From contig CP114481.1 in NCBI GenBank assembly GCA_027186245.1, positions 47,089,501-47,153,500 of the forward strand: 64,000 bases of DNA, given 5' to 3'. The number at the start of each line of letters is the position of its first letter. The first letter of the stretch is position 1. Shown one piece after another: positions 27,283-39,955 of this stretch. The notes beneath the pieces are model-generated. The model was not told where the DNA came from and did not search any database. It was given only the letters and a program-made list of their open reading frames with translations. A program made the translations under genes and the position numbers. Source of the stretch: Coriaria nepalensis (lineage: Eukaryota > Streptophyta > Magnoliopsida > Cucurbitales > Coriariaceae).

Positions 27283-30200
27283 TTGCACTACAAACACAAG
27301 TTTTGTGCATAACTTGCAAATGATCAATGCAAGGAAAGTGTGCATTCTTTTAACCTTAAAATCATTTCAATGAGTCATTTCAAGTCAATATCTTCTTTCA
27401 AAGCAAGTCGAACGCATTCTATTTTTGCACTACAAACACAAGTTTTGTGCATAACTTGCAAATGATCAATGCAAGGAAAGTGTGCATTCGTTTAACCTTA
27501 AAATCATTTCAATGAGTCATTTCAACTCAATATCTTCTTTCAAAGCATGTCGAACGCATTCTATTTTTGCACTACAAACACAAGTTTTGTGCATAACTTG
27601 CAAATGATCAATGCAAGGAAAGTGTGCATTCGTTTAACCTTAATATCATTTCAATGAGTCATTTCAACTCAATATCTTCTATCAAAGCAGGTCGAACGAA
27701 TTCTATATCAACTCAATATCTTCTATCAAAGCAGGTCGAACGAATTCTATTTTTGCACTACAAACACAAGTTTTGTGCATAACTTGCAAATGATCAATGC
27801 AAGGAAAGTGTGCATTCGTTTAACCTTAAAATCATTTCAATGAGTCATTTCAAGTCAATATCTTCTTTCAAAGCAAGTCGAACGCATTCTATTTTTGCAC
27901 TACAAACACAAGTTTTGTGCATAACTTGCAAATGATCAATGCAAGGAAAGTGTGCATTCGTTTAACCTTAAAATCATTTCAATGAGTCATTTCAACTCAA
28001 TATCTTCTATCAAAGCAGGTCGAACGAATTCTATTTCAACTCAATATCTTCTATCAAAGCAGGTCGAACGAATTCTATTTTTGCACTACAAACACAAGTT
28101 TTGTGCATAACTTGCAAATGATCAATGCAAGGAAAGTGTGCATTCTTTTAACCTTAAAATCATTTCAATGAGTCATTTCAAGTCAATATCTTCTTTCAAA
28201 GCAAGTCGAACGCATTCTATTTTTGCACTACAAATACAAGTTTTGTGCATAACTTGCAAATGATCAATGCAAGGAAAGTGTGCATTCGTTTAACCTTAAA
28301 ATCATTTCAATGAGTCATTTCAACTCAGTATCTTCTTTCAAAGCATGTCGAACGCATTCTATTTTTGCACTACAAACACAAGTTTTGTGCATAACTTGTA
28401 AATGATCAATGCAAGGAAAGTGTGCATTCGTTTAACCTTAAAATCATTTCAATGAGTCATTTCAACTCAATATCTTCTATCAAAGCAGGTCGAACGAATT
28501 CTATTTTTGCACTACAAACACAAGATTTGTGCATAACTTGCAAATGATCAATGCAAGGAAAGTGTGCATTCGTTTAACCTTAAAATCATTTCAATGAGTC
28601 ATTTCAAGTCAATATCTTCTTTCAAAGCAAGTCGAACGCATTCTATTTTTGCACTACAAACACAAGTTTTGTGCATAACTTGCAAATGATCAATGCAAGG
28701 AAAGTGTGCATTCGTTTAACCTTAAAATCATATCAATGAGTCATTTCAACTCAATATCTTCTTTCAAAGCATGTCGAACGCATTCTATTTTTGCACTACA
28801 AACACAAGTTTTGTGCATAACTTGCAAATGATCAATGCAAGGAAAGTGTGCATTCGTTTAACCTGAAAATCATTTCAATGAATCATTTCAACTCAATATC
28901 TTCTTTCAAAGCAAGTCGAACGCATTCTATTTTTGCACTACAAACACAAGTTTTGTGCATAACTTGCAAATGATCAATGCAAGGAAAGTGTGCATTCGTT
29001 TAACCTTAAAATCATTTCAATGAGTCATTTCAACTCAATATCTTCTTTCAAAGCAAGTCAAACGCATTCTATTTTTGCACTACAAACACAAGTTTTGTGC
29101 AGAACTTGCAAATGATCAATGCAAGGAAAGTGTGCATTCGTTTAACCTTAAAATCATTTCAATGAGTCATTTCAACTCAATATCTTCTATCAAAGCAGGT
29201 CGAACGAATTCTATTTCAACTCAATATCTTCTATCAAAGCAGGTCGAACGAATTCTATTTTTGCACTACAAACACAAGTTTTGTGCATAACTTGCAAATG
29301 ATCAATGCAAGGAAATTGTGCATTCTTTTAACCTTAAAATCATTTCAATGAGTCATTTCAAGTCAATATCTTCTTTCAAAGCAAGTGGAACGCATTCTAT
29401 TTTTGCACTACAAACAACTTGCAAATGATCAATGCAAGGAAAGTGTGCATTCGTTTAACCTTAAAATCATTTCAATGAGTCATTTCAACTCAATATCTTC
29501 TTTCAAAGCATGTCGAACGCATTCTATTTTTGCACTACAAACACAAGTTTTGTGCATAACTTGTAAATGATCAATGCAAGGAAAGTGTGCATTCGTTTAA
29601 CCTGAAAATCATATCAATGAGTCATTTCAACTCAATATCTTCTTTCAAAGCATGTCGAACGCATTCTATTTTTGCACTACAAACACAAGTTTTGTAAATA
29701 ACTTGCAAATGATCAATGCAAGGAAAGTGTGCATTCGTTTAACCTGAAAATCATTTCAATGAATCATTTCAACTCAATATCTTCTTTCAAAGCAAGTCGA
29801 ACGCATTCTATTTTTGCACTACAAACACAAGTTTTGTGCATAACTTGCAAATGATCAATGCAAGGAAAGTGTGCATTCGTTTAACCTTAAAATCATTTCA
29901 ATGAGTCATTTCAACTCAATATCTTCTTTCAAAGCAAGTCAAACGCATTCTATTTTTGCACTACAAACACAAGTTTTGTGCAGAACTTGCAAATGATCAA
30001 TGCAAGGAAAGTGTGCATTCGTTTAACCTTAAAATCATTTCAATGAGTCATTTCAACTCAATATCTTCTATCAAAGCAGGTCGAACGAATTCTATTTCAA
30101 TTCAATATCTTCTATCAAAGCAGGTCGAACGAATTCTATTTTTGCACTACAAACACAAGTTTTGTGCATAACTTGCAAATGATCAATGCAAGGAAAGTGT

Positions 30201-33200
30201 GCATTCTTTTAACCTTAAAATCATTTCAATGAGTCATTTCAAGTCAATATCTTCTTTCAAAGCAAGTCGAACGCATTCTATTTTTGCACTACAAACACAA
30301 GTTTTGTGCATAACTTGCAAATGATCAATGCAAGGAAAGTGTGCATTCGTTTAACCTTAAAATCATTTCAATGAGTCATTTCAACTCAATATCTTCTTTC
30401 AAAGCATGTCGAACGCATTCTATTTTTGCACTACAAACACAAGTTTTGTGCATAACTTGTAAATGATCAATGCAAGGAAAGTGTGCATTCGTTTAACCTT
30501 AAAATCATTTCAATGAGTCATTTCAACTCAATATCTTCTATCAAAGCAGGTCGAACGAATTCTATATCAACTCAATATCTTCTATCAAAGCAGGTCGAAC
30601 GAATTCTATTTTTGCACTACAAACACAAGTTTTGTGCATAACTTGCAAATGATCAATGCAAGGAAAGTGTGCATTCTTTTAACCTTAAAATCATTTCAAT
30701 GAGTCATTTCAAGTCAATATCTTCTTTCAAAGCAAGTCGAACGCATTCTATTTTTGCACTACAAACACAAGTTTTGTGCATAACTTGCAAATGATCAATG
30801 CAAGGAAAGTGTGCATTCGTTTAACCTTAAAATCATTTCAATGAGTCATTTCAACTCAATATCTTCTATCAAAGCAGGTCGAACGAATTCTATTTTTGCA
30901 CTACAAACACAAGATTTGTGCATAACTTGCAACTGATCAATGCAAGGAAAGTGTGCATTCGTTTAACCTTAAAATCATTTCAATGAGTCATTTCAAGTCA
31001 ATATCTTCTTTCAAAGCAAGTCGAACGCATTCTATTTTTGCACTACAAACAAAAGTTTTGTGCATAACTTGCAAATGATCAATGCAAGGAAAGTGTGCAT
31101 TCGTTTAACCTTAAAATCATATCAATGAGTCATTTCAACTCACTATCTTCTTTCAAAGCAAGTCGAACGCATTCTATTTTTGCACTACAAACACAAGTTT
31201 TGTGCATAACTTGCAAATGATCAATGCAAGGAAAGTGTGCATTCGTTTAACCTTAAAATCATTTCAATGAGTCATTTCAACTCAATATCTTCTTTCAAAG
31301 CAAGTCAAACGCATTCTATTTTTGCACTACAAACACAAGTTTTGTGCAGAACTTGCAAATGATCAATGCAAGGAAAGTGTGCATTCGTTTAACCTTAAAA
31401 TCATTTCAATGAGTCATTTCAACTCAATATCTTCTATCAAAGCAGGTCGAACGAATTCTATTTCAATTCAATATCTTCTATCAAAGCAGGTCGAACGAAT
31501 TCTATTTTTGCACTACAAACACAAGTTTTGTGCATAACTTGCAAATGATCAATGCAAGGAAAGTGTGCATTCTTTTAACCTTAAAATCATTTCAATGAGT
31601 CATTTCAAGTCAATATCTTCTTTCAAAGCAAGTCGAACGCATTCTATTTTTGCACTACAAACACAAGTTTTGTGCATAACTTGCAAATGATCAATGCAAG
31701 GAAAGTGTGCATTCGTTTAACCTTAAAATCATTTCAATGAGTCATTTCAACTCAATATCTTCTTTCAAAGCAAGTCAAACGCATTCTATTTTTGCACTAC
31801 AAACACAAGTTTTGTGCAGAACTTGCAAATGATCAATGCAAGGAAAGTGTGCATTCGTTTAACCTTAAAATCATTTCAATGAGTCATTTCAACTCAATAT
31901 CTTCTATCAAAGCAGGTCGAACGAATTCTATTTCAATTCAATATCTTCTATCAAAGCAGGTCGAACGAATTCTATTTTTGCACTACAAACACAAGTTTTG
32001 TGCATAACTTGCAAATGATCAATGCAAGGAAAGTGTGCATTCTTTTAACCTTAAAATCATTTCAATGAGTCATTTCAAGTCAATATCTTCTTTCAAAGCA
32101 AGTCGAACGCATTCTATTTTTGCACTACAAACACAAGTTTTGTGCATAACTTGCAAATGATCAATGCAAGGAAAGTGTGCATTCGTTTAACCTTAAAATC
32201 ATTTCAATGAGTCATTTCAACTCAATATCTTCTTTCAAAGCATGTCGAACGCATTCTATTTTTGCACTACAAACACAAGTTTTGTGCATAACTTGTAAAT
32301 GATCAATGCAAGGAAAGTGTGCATTCGTTTAACCTTAAAATCATTTCAATGAGTCATTTCAACTCAATATCTTCTATCAAAGCAGGTCGAACGAATTCTA
32401 TATCAACTCAATATCTTCTATCAAAGCAGGTCGAACGAATTCTATTTTTGCACTACAAACACAAGTTTTGTGCATAACTTGCAAATGATCAATGCAAGGA
32501 AAGTGTGCATTCTTTTAACCTTAAAATCATTTCAATGAGTCATTTCAAGTCAATATCTTCTTTCAAAGCAAGTCGAACGCATTCTATTTTTGCACTACAA
32601 ACACAAGTTTTGTGCATAACTTGCAAATGATCAATGCAAGGAAAGTGTGCATTCGTTTAACCTTAAAATCATTTCAATGAGTCATTTCAACTCAATATCT
32701 TCTATCAAAGCAGGTCGAACGAATTCTATTTTTGCACTACAAACACAAGATTTGTGCATAACTTGCAACTGATCAATGCAAGGAAAGTGTGCATTCGTTT
32801 AACCTTAAAATCATTTCAATGAGTCATTTCAAGTCAATATCTTCTTTCAAAGCAAGTCGAACGCATTCTATTTTTGCACTACAAACAAAAGTTTTGTGCA
32901 TAACTTGCAAATGATCAATGCAAGGAAAGTGTGCATTCGTTTAACCTTAAAATCATATCAATGAGTCATTTCAACTCACTATCTTCTTTCAAAGCAAGTC
33001 GAACGCATTCTATTTTTGCACTACAAACACAAGTTTTGTGCATAACTTGCAAATGATCAATGCAAGGAAAGTGTGCATTCGTTTAACCTTAAAATCATTT
33101 CAATGAGTCATTTCAACTCAATATCTTCTTTCAAAGCAAGTCAAACGCATTCTATTTTTGCACTACAAACACAAGTTTTGTGCAGAACTTGCAAATGATT

Positions 33201-35321
33201 AATGCAAGGAAAGTGTGCATTCGTTTAACCTTAAAATCATTTCAATGAGTCATTTCAACTCAATATCTTCTATCAAAGCAGGTCGAACGAATTCTATTTC
33301 AATTCAATATCTTCTATCAAAGCAGGTCGAACGAATTCTATTTTTGCACTACAAACACAAGTTTTGTGCATAACTTGCAAATGATCAATGCAAGGAAAGT
33401 GTGCATTCTTTTAACCTTAAAATCATTTCAATGAGTCATTTCAAGTCAATATCTTCTTTCAAAGCAAGTCGAACGCATTCTATTTTTGCACTACAAACAC
33501 AAGTTTTGTGCATAACTTGCAAATGATCAATGCAAGGAAAGTGTGCATTCGTTTAACCTTAAAATCATTTCAATGAGTCATTTCAACTCAATATCTTCTT
33601 TCAAAGCATGTCGAACGCATTCTATTTTTGCACTACAAACACAAGTTTTGTGCATAACTTGTAAATGATCAATGCAAGGAAAGTGTGCATTCGTTTAACC
33701 TTAAAATCATTTCAATGAGTCATTTCAACTCAATATCTTCTATCAAAGCAGGTCGAACGAATTCTCTATCAACTCAATATCTTCTATCAAAGCAGGTCGA
33801 ACGAATTCTATTTTTGCACTACAAACACAAGTTTTGTGCATAACTTGCAAATGATCAATGCAAGGAAAGTGTGCATTCTTTTAACCTTAAAATCATTTCA
33901 ATGAGTCATTTCAAGTCAATATCTTCTTTCAAAGCAAGTCGAACGCATTCTATTTTTGCACTACAAACACAAGTTTTGTGCATAACTTGCAAATGATCAA
34001 TGCAAGGAAAGTGTGCATTCGTTTAACCTTAAAATCATTTCAATGAGTCATTTCAACTCAATATCTTCTATCAAAGCAGGTCGAACGAATTCTATTTTTG
34101 CACTACAAACACAAGATTTGTGCATAACTTGCAACTGATCAATGCAAGGAAAGTGTGCATTCGTTTAACCTTAAAATCATTTCAATGAGTCATTTCAAGT
34201 CAATATCTTCTTTCAAAGCAAGTCGAACGCATTCTATTTTTGCACTACAAACACAAGTTTTGTGCATAACTTGCAAATGATCAATGCAAGGAAAGTGTGC
34301 ATTCGTTTAACCTTAAAATCATATCAATGAGTCATTTCAACTCAATATCTTCTTTCAAAGCATGTCGAACGCATTCTATTTTTGCACTACAAACACAAGT
34401 TTTGAGCATAACTTGCAAATGATCAATGCAAGGAAAGTGTGCATTCGTTTAACCTGAAAATCATTTCAATGAATCATTTCAACTCAATATCTTCTTTCAA
34501 AGCAAGTCGAACGCATTCTATTTTTGCACTACAAACACAAGTTTTGTGCATAACTTGCAAATGATCAATGCAAGGAAAGTGTGCATTCGTTTAACCTTAA
34601 AATCATTTCAATGAGTCATTTCAACTCAATATCTTCTTTCAAAGCAAGTCAAACGCATTCTATTTTTGCACTACAAACACAAGTTTTGTGCAGAACTTGC
34701 AAATGATCAATGCAAGGAAAGTGTGCATTCGTTTAACCTTAAAATCATTTCAATGAGTCATTTCAACTCAATATCTTCTATCAAAGCAGGTCGAACGAAT
34801 TCTATTTCAATTCAATATCTTCTATCAAAGCAGGTCGAACGAATTCTATTTTTGCACTACAAACACAAGTTTTGTGCATAACTTGCAAATGATCAATGCA
34901 AGGAAAGTGTGCATTCTTTTAACCTTAAAATCATTTCAATGAGTCATTTCAAGTCAATATCTTCTTTCAAAGCAAGTCGAACGCATTCTATTTTTGCACT
35001 ACAAACACAAGTTTTGTGCATAACTTGCAAATGATCAATGCAAGGAAAGTGTGCATTCGTTTAACCTTAAAATCATTTCAATGAGTCATTTCAACTCAAT
35101 ATCTTCTTTCAAAGCATGTCGAACGCATTCTATTTTTGCACTACAAACACAAGTTTTGTGCATAACTTGTAAATGATCAATGCAAGGAAAGTGTGCATTC
35201 GTTTAACCTTAAAATCATTTCAATGAGTCATTTCAACTCAATATCTTCTATCAAAGCAGGTCGAACGAATTCTATATCAACTCAATATCTTCTATCAAAG
35301 CAGGTCGAACGAATTCTATTT
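27239..35321 (+). repeat. Thirteen 44-bp duplications in domain D
   Basis: Second halves start at 27239, 27709, 28037, 29217, 30098, 30568, 31464, 31934, 32404, 33300, 33770, 34808 and 35278. Junction variants define sublines: CTATTTCAAC (27239, 28037, 29217), CTATTTCAATT (30098, 31464, 31934, 33300, 34808), CTATATCAAC (27709, 30568, 32404, 35278) and CTCTATCAAC (33770). Spacings are always a multiple of 142 plus 44, apart from the interval 29217-30098, which also holds the 15-bp deletion. The next monomer usually carries GTGCATTCTTTT. Confidence 0.9.
29400..29430 (+). other. 15-bp deletion monomer
   Basis: The unit reads CTACAAACAACTTGC where others have CTACAAACACAAG followed by TTTTGTGCATAACTTGC. 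Fifteen bases are lost, which removes the CAAGTT arm of the first dyad. It is the only copy with this deletion in the window. Confidence 0.9.
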
Positions 35322-35530
35322 TTGCACTACAAACACAAGTTTTGTGCATAACTTGCAAATGATCAATGCAAGGAAAGTGTGCATTCTTTTAACCTTAAAA
35401 TCATTTCAATGAGTCATTTCAAGTCAATATCTTCTTTCAAAGCAAGTCGAACGCATTCTATTTTTGCACTACAAACACAAGTTTTGTGCATAACTTGCAA
35501 ATGATCAATGCAAGGAAAGTGTGCATTCGT
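29956..35530 (+). repeat. 1366-bp higher-order repeat (470 + 896)
   Basis: The unit holds nine 142-bp equivalents plus two 44-bp duplications, spaced 470 and then 896 bp. Equivalent points lie at 29956, 31322, 31792, 33158 and 34666. Steps are 1366, 470 (one extra three-monomer subunit), 1366 and 1508 (1366 plus one monomer). Shared markers are CAAGTCAAACGC with GTGCAGAACTTG, CAATTCAATATC, CTTGTAAATG, ACAAGATTTG with CTTGCAACTG, and AAATCATATCAATG. The extra 470 and 142 are what unequal exchange would give. Confidence 0.85.
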
Positions 35531-35531
35531 T
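35531..35531 (+). other. Single-base deletion in a T run
   Basis: This unit has GCATTCGTTAACC where others have GCATTCGTTTAACC. It lies at the right edge of domain D, just before the five-monomer cassette found again in domain E. Confidence 0.85.
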
Positions 35532-35574
35532 AACCTTAAAATCATTTCAATGAGTCATTTCAACTCAATATCTT

Positions 35575-36990
35575 CTTTCAAAGCAATTCGAACGAATTCT
35601 ATTTTTGCACTACAAACACAAGTTTTGTGCATAACTTGCAAATGATCAATGCAAGGAAAGTGTGCATTCATTTAACCTTAAAATGATTTCAATGAGTCAT
35701 TTCAACTCAATATCTTCTTTCAATGCAAGTCGAACGAATTCTATTTTTGCACTACAAACACAAGTTTTGTGCATAACTTGCAAAGGATCAATGCAAGGAA
35801 AGTGTGCAATCTTTTAACCTTAAAATGATTTCAATGAGTCATTTCAAGTCAATATCTTCTTTCAAAGCAAGTCGAACGCATTCTATTTTTGCACTACAAA
35901 CACAAGTTTTGTGCATAACTTGCAAATGATCAATGCAAGGAAAGTGTGCATTCGTTTAACCTTAAAATCATTTCAATGAGTCATTTCAACTCAATATCTT
36001 CTTTCAAAGCAAGTCGAACGCATTCTATTTTTGCACTACAAACACAAGTTTTGTGCAGAACTTGCAAATGATCGATGCAAGGAAAGTGTGCATTCGTTTA
36101 ACCTTAAAATCATTTCAATGAGTCATTTCAACTCAATATCTTCTTTCAAAGCAAGTCGAACGCATTCTATTTTTGCACTACAAACACAAGTTTTGTGCAT
36201 AACTTGCAAATGATCAATGCAAGGAAAGTGTGCATTCGTTTAACCTTAAAATCATTTCAATGAGTCATTTCAACTCAATATCTTCTTTCAAAGCAATTCG
36301 AACGAATTCTATTTTTGCACTACAAACACAAGTTTTGTGCATAACTTGCAAATGATCAATGCCAGGAAAGTGTGCATTCGTTTAACCTTAAAATGATTTC
36401 AATGAGTCATTTCAACTCAATATCTTCTTTCAATGCAAGTCGAACGAATTCTATTTTTGCACTACAAACACAAGTTTTGTGCATAACTTGCAAATGATCA
36501 ATGCGAGGAAAGTGTGCAATCTTTTAACCTTAAAATGATTTCAATGAGTCATTTCAAGTCAATATCTTCTTTCAAAGCAAGTCGAACGCATTCTATTTTT
36601 GCACTACAAACACAAGTTTTGTGCATAACTTGCAAATGATCAATGCAAGGAAAGTGTGCATTCGTTTAACCTTAAAATCATTTCAATGAGTCATTTCAAC
36701 TCAATATCTTCTTTCAAAGCAAGTCGAACGCATTCTATTTTTGCACTACAAACACAGGTTTTGTGCAGAACTTGCAAATGATCAATGCAAGGAAAGTGTG
36801 CATTCGTTTAACCTTAAAATCATTTCAATGAGTCATTTCAACTCAATATCTTCTTTCAAAGCAAGTCGAACGCATTCTATTTTTGCACTACAAACACAGG
36901 TTTTGTGCAGAACTTGCAAATGATCAATGCAAGGAAAGTGTGCATTCGTTTAACCTTAAAATCATTTCAATGAGTCATTTCAACTCAATA
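35575..36990 (+). repeat. 5-monomer cassette, two tandem copies (710 bp)
   Basis: The cassette order is GCAATTCG, AAAATGATTT with TTCAATGCAAG, GTGCAATCTTTT with AAAATGATTT, a plain GCATTC unit, then GTGCAGAACTTG. It occurs at about 35575-36285 and again about 36285-36995, 710 bp apart (first marker at 35681 and 36391). It is one of nine places in the window with this order. Confidence 0.82.
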
Positions 36991-39955
36991 TCTTCTATCG
37001 AAGCAGGTCGAACGAATTCTATTTTTGCACTACAAACACACGTTTTGTGCATAACTTGCAAATGATCAATGCAAGGAAAGTGTGCATTCGTTTAACCTTA
37101 AAATCATTTCCATGAGTCATTTCAACTCAATATCTTCTTTCAAAGCAAGTCGAACGAATTCTATTTTTGCACTACAAACACAAGTTTTGTGCATAACTTG
37201 CAAATGATCAATGCAAGGAAAGTGTGCATTCGTTTAACCTTAAAATCATTTCAATGTGTCATTTCAACTCAATATCTTCTTTCAAAGCAAGTCAAACGTA
37301 TTCTATTTTTGCACTACAAACACAAGTTTTGTGCAGAACTTGCAAATGATCAATGCAAGGAAAGTGTGCATTCGTTTAACCTTAAAATCATTTCAATGGG
37401 TCAGTCCAAGTCCATAACTTATTTCAAAGCAAGTCGAACGCATTCTATTTTTGCACTACAAACAAAAGTTTTGTGTATAACTGGCAAATGATCAATGCAT
37501 GGAAAGTGTGCATTCGTTTAACCTTAAAATCATTTCAATGAGTCATTTCAACTCAATATCTTCTTTCAAAGCAATTCGAACGAATTCTATTTTTGCACTA
37601 CAAACACAAGTTTTGTGCATAACTTGCAAATGATCAATGCCAGGAAAGTGTGCATTCGTTTAACCTTAAAATGATTTCAATGAGTCATTTCAACTCAATA
37701 TCTTCTTTCAATGCAAGTCGAACGAATTCTATTTTTGCACTACAAACACAAGTTTTGTGCATAACTTGCAAATGATCAATGCGAGGAAAGTGTGCAATCT
37801 TTTAACCTTAAAATGATTTCAATGAGTCATTTCAAGTCAATATCTTCTTTCAAAGCAAGTCGAACGCATTCTATTTTTGCACTACAAACACAAGTTTTGT
37901 GCATAACTTGCAAATGATCAATGCAAGGAAAGTGTGCATTCGTTTAACCTTAAAATCATTTCAATGAGTCATTTCAACTCAATATCTTCTTTCAAAGCAA
38001 GTCGAACGCATTCTATTTTTGCACTACAAACACAGGTTTTGTGCAGAACTTGCAAATGATCAATGCAAGGAAAGTGTGCATTCGTTTAACCTTAAAATCA
38101 TTTCAATGAGTCATTTCAACTCAATATCTTCTTTCAAAGCAAGTCGAACGCATTCTATTTTTGCACTACAAACACAGGTTTTGTGCAGAACTTGCAAATG
38201 ATCAATGCAAGGAAAGTGTGCATTCGTTTAACCTTAAAATCATTTCAATGAGTCATTTCAACTCAATATCTTCTATCGAAGCAGGTCGAACGAATTCTAT
38301 TTTTGCACTACAAACACACGTTTTGTGCATAACTTGCAAATGATCAATGCAAGGAAAGTGTGCATTCGTTTAACCTTAAAATCATTTCCATGAGTCATTT
38401 CAACTAAATATCTTCTTTCAAAGCAAGTCGAACGAATTCTATTTTTGCACTACAAACACAAGTTTTGTGCATAACTTGCAAATGATCAATGCAAGGAAAG
38501 TGTGCATTCGTTTAACCTTAAAATCATTTCAATGTGTCATTTCAACTCAATATCTTCTTTCAAAGCAAGTCAAACGTATTCTATTTTTGCACTACAAACA
38601 CAAGTTTTGTGCAGAACTTGCAAATGATCAATGCAAGGAAAGTGTGCATTCGTTTAACCTTAAAATCATTTCAATGGGTCAGTCCAAGTCCATAACTTAT
38701 TTCAAAGCAAGTCGAACGCATTCTATTTTTGCACTACAAACAAAAGTTTTGTGTATAACTGGCAAATGATCAATGCATGGAAAGTGTGCATTCGTTTAAC
38801 CTTAAAATCATTTCAATGAGTCATTTCAACTCAATATCTTCTTTCAAAGCAATTCGAACGAATTCTATTTTTGCACTACAAACACAAGTTTTGTGCATAA
38901 CTTGCAAATGATCAATGCCAGGAAAGTGTGCATTCGTTTAACCTTAAAATGATTTCAATGAGTCATTTCAACTCAATATCTTCTTTCAATGCAAGTCGAA
39001 CGAATTCTATTTTTGCACTACAAACACAAGTTTTGTGCATAACTTGCAAATGATCAATGCGAGGAAAGTGTGCAATCTTTTAACCTTAAAATGATTTCAA
39101 TGAGTCATTTCAAGTCAATATCTTCTTTCAAAGCAAGTCGAACGCATTCTATTTTTGCACTACAAACACAAGTTTTGTGCATAACTTGCAAATGATCAAT
39201 GCAAGGAAAGTGTGCATTCGTTTAACCTTAAAATCATTTCAATGAGTCATTTCAACTCAATATCTTCTTTCAAAGCAAGTCGAACGCATTCTATTTTTGC
39301 ACTACAAACACAGGTTTTGTGCAGAACTTGCAAATGATCAATGCAAGGAAAGTGTGCATTCGTTTAACCTTAAAATCATTTCAATGAGTCATTTCAACTC
39401 AATATCTTCTATCAAAGCAGGTCGAACGAATTCTATTTTTGCACTACAAACACAGGTTTTGTGCAGAACTTGCAAATGATCAATGCAAGGAAAGTGTGCA
39501 TTCGTTTAACCTTAAAATCATTTCAATGAGTCATTTCAACTCAATATCTTCTATCAAAGCAGGTCGAACGAATTCTATTTTTGCACTACAAACACACGTT
39601 TTGTGCATAACTTGCAAATGATCAATGCAAGGAAAGTGTGCATTCGTTTAACCTTAAAATCATTTCCATGAGTCATTTCAACTCAATATCTTCTTTCAAA
39701 GCAAGTCGAACGAATTCTATTTTTGCACTACAAACACAAGTTTTGTGCATAACTTGCAAATGATCAATGCAAGGAAAGTGTGCATTCGTTTAACCTTAAA
39801 ATCATTTCAATGTGTCATTTCAACTCAATATCTTCTTTCAAAGCAAGTCAAACGTATTCTATTTTTGCACTACAAACACAAGTTTTGTGCAGAACTTGCA
39901 AATGATCAATGCAAGGAAAGTGTGCATTCGTTTAACCTTAAAATCATTTCAATGA
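36223..39955 (+). repeat. 9-monomer higher-order repeat, 1278 bp, 2.9 tandem copies
   Basis: Copies start at 36223, 37501 and 38779, exactly 9 x 142 apart. The third ends early, near 39955. Markers recurring at 1278-bp steps are ATGCCAGG, ATGCGAGG, ACACAGGTTTTGTGCAGAAC (twice per unit), ACACACGTTTTG, ATTTCCATGAG and AATGTGTCATTTC. Copies 1 and 2 both contain GGGTCAGTCCAAGTCCATAA and GTGTATAACTGGC, whereas copy 3 has the ordinary sequence at the first and a 44-bp duplication shortly after. Copy 3 also has CTATCAAAGCAGG where copies 1 and 2 have CTTTCAAAGCAAG or CTATCGAAGCAGG. Confidence 0.9.
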
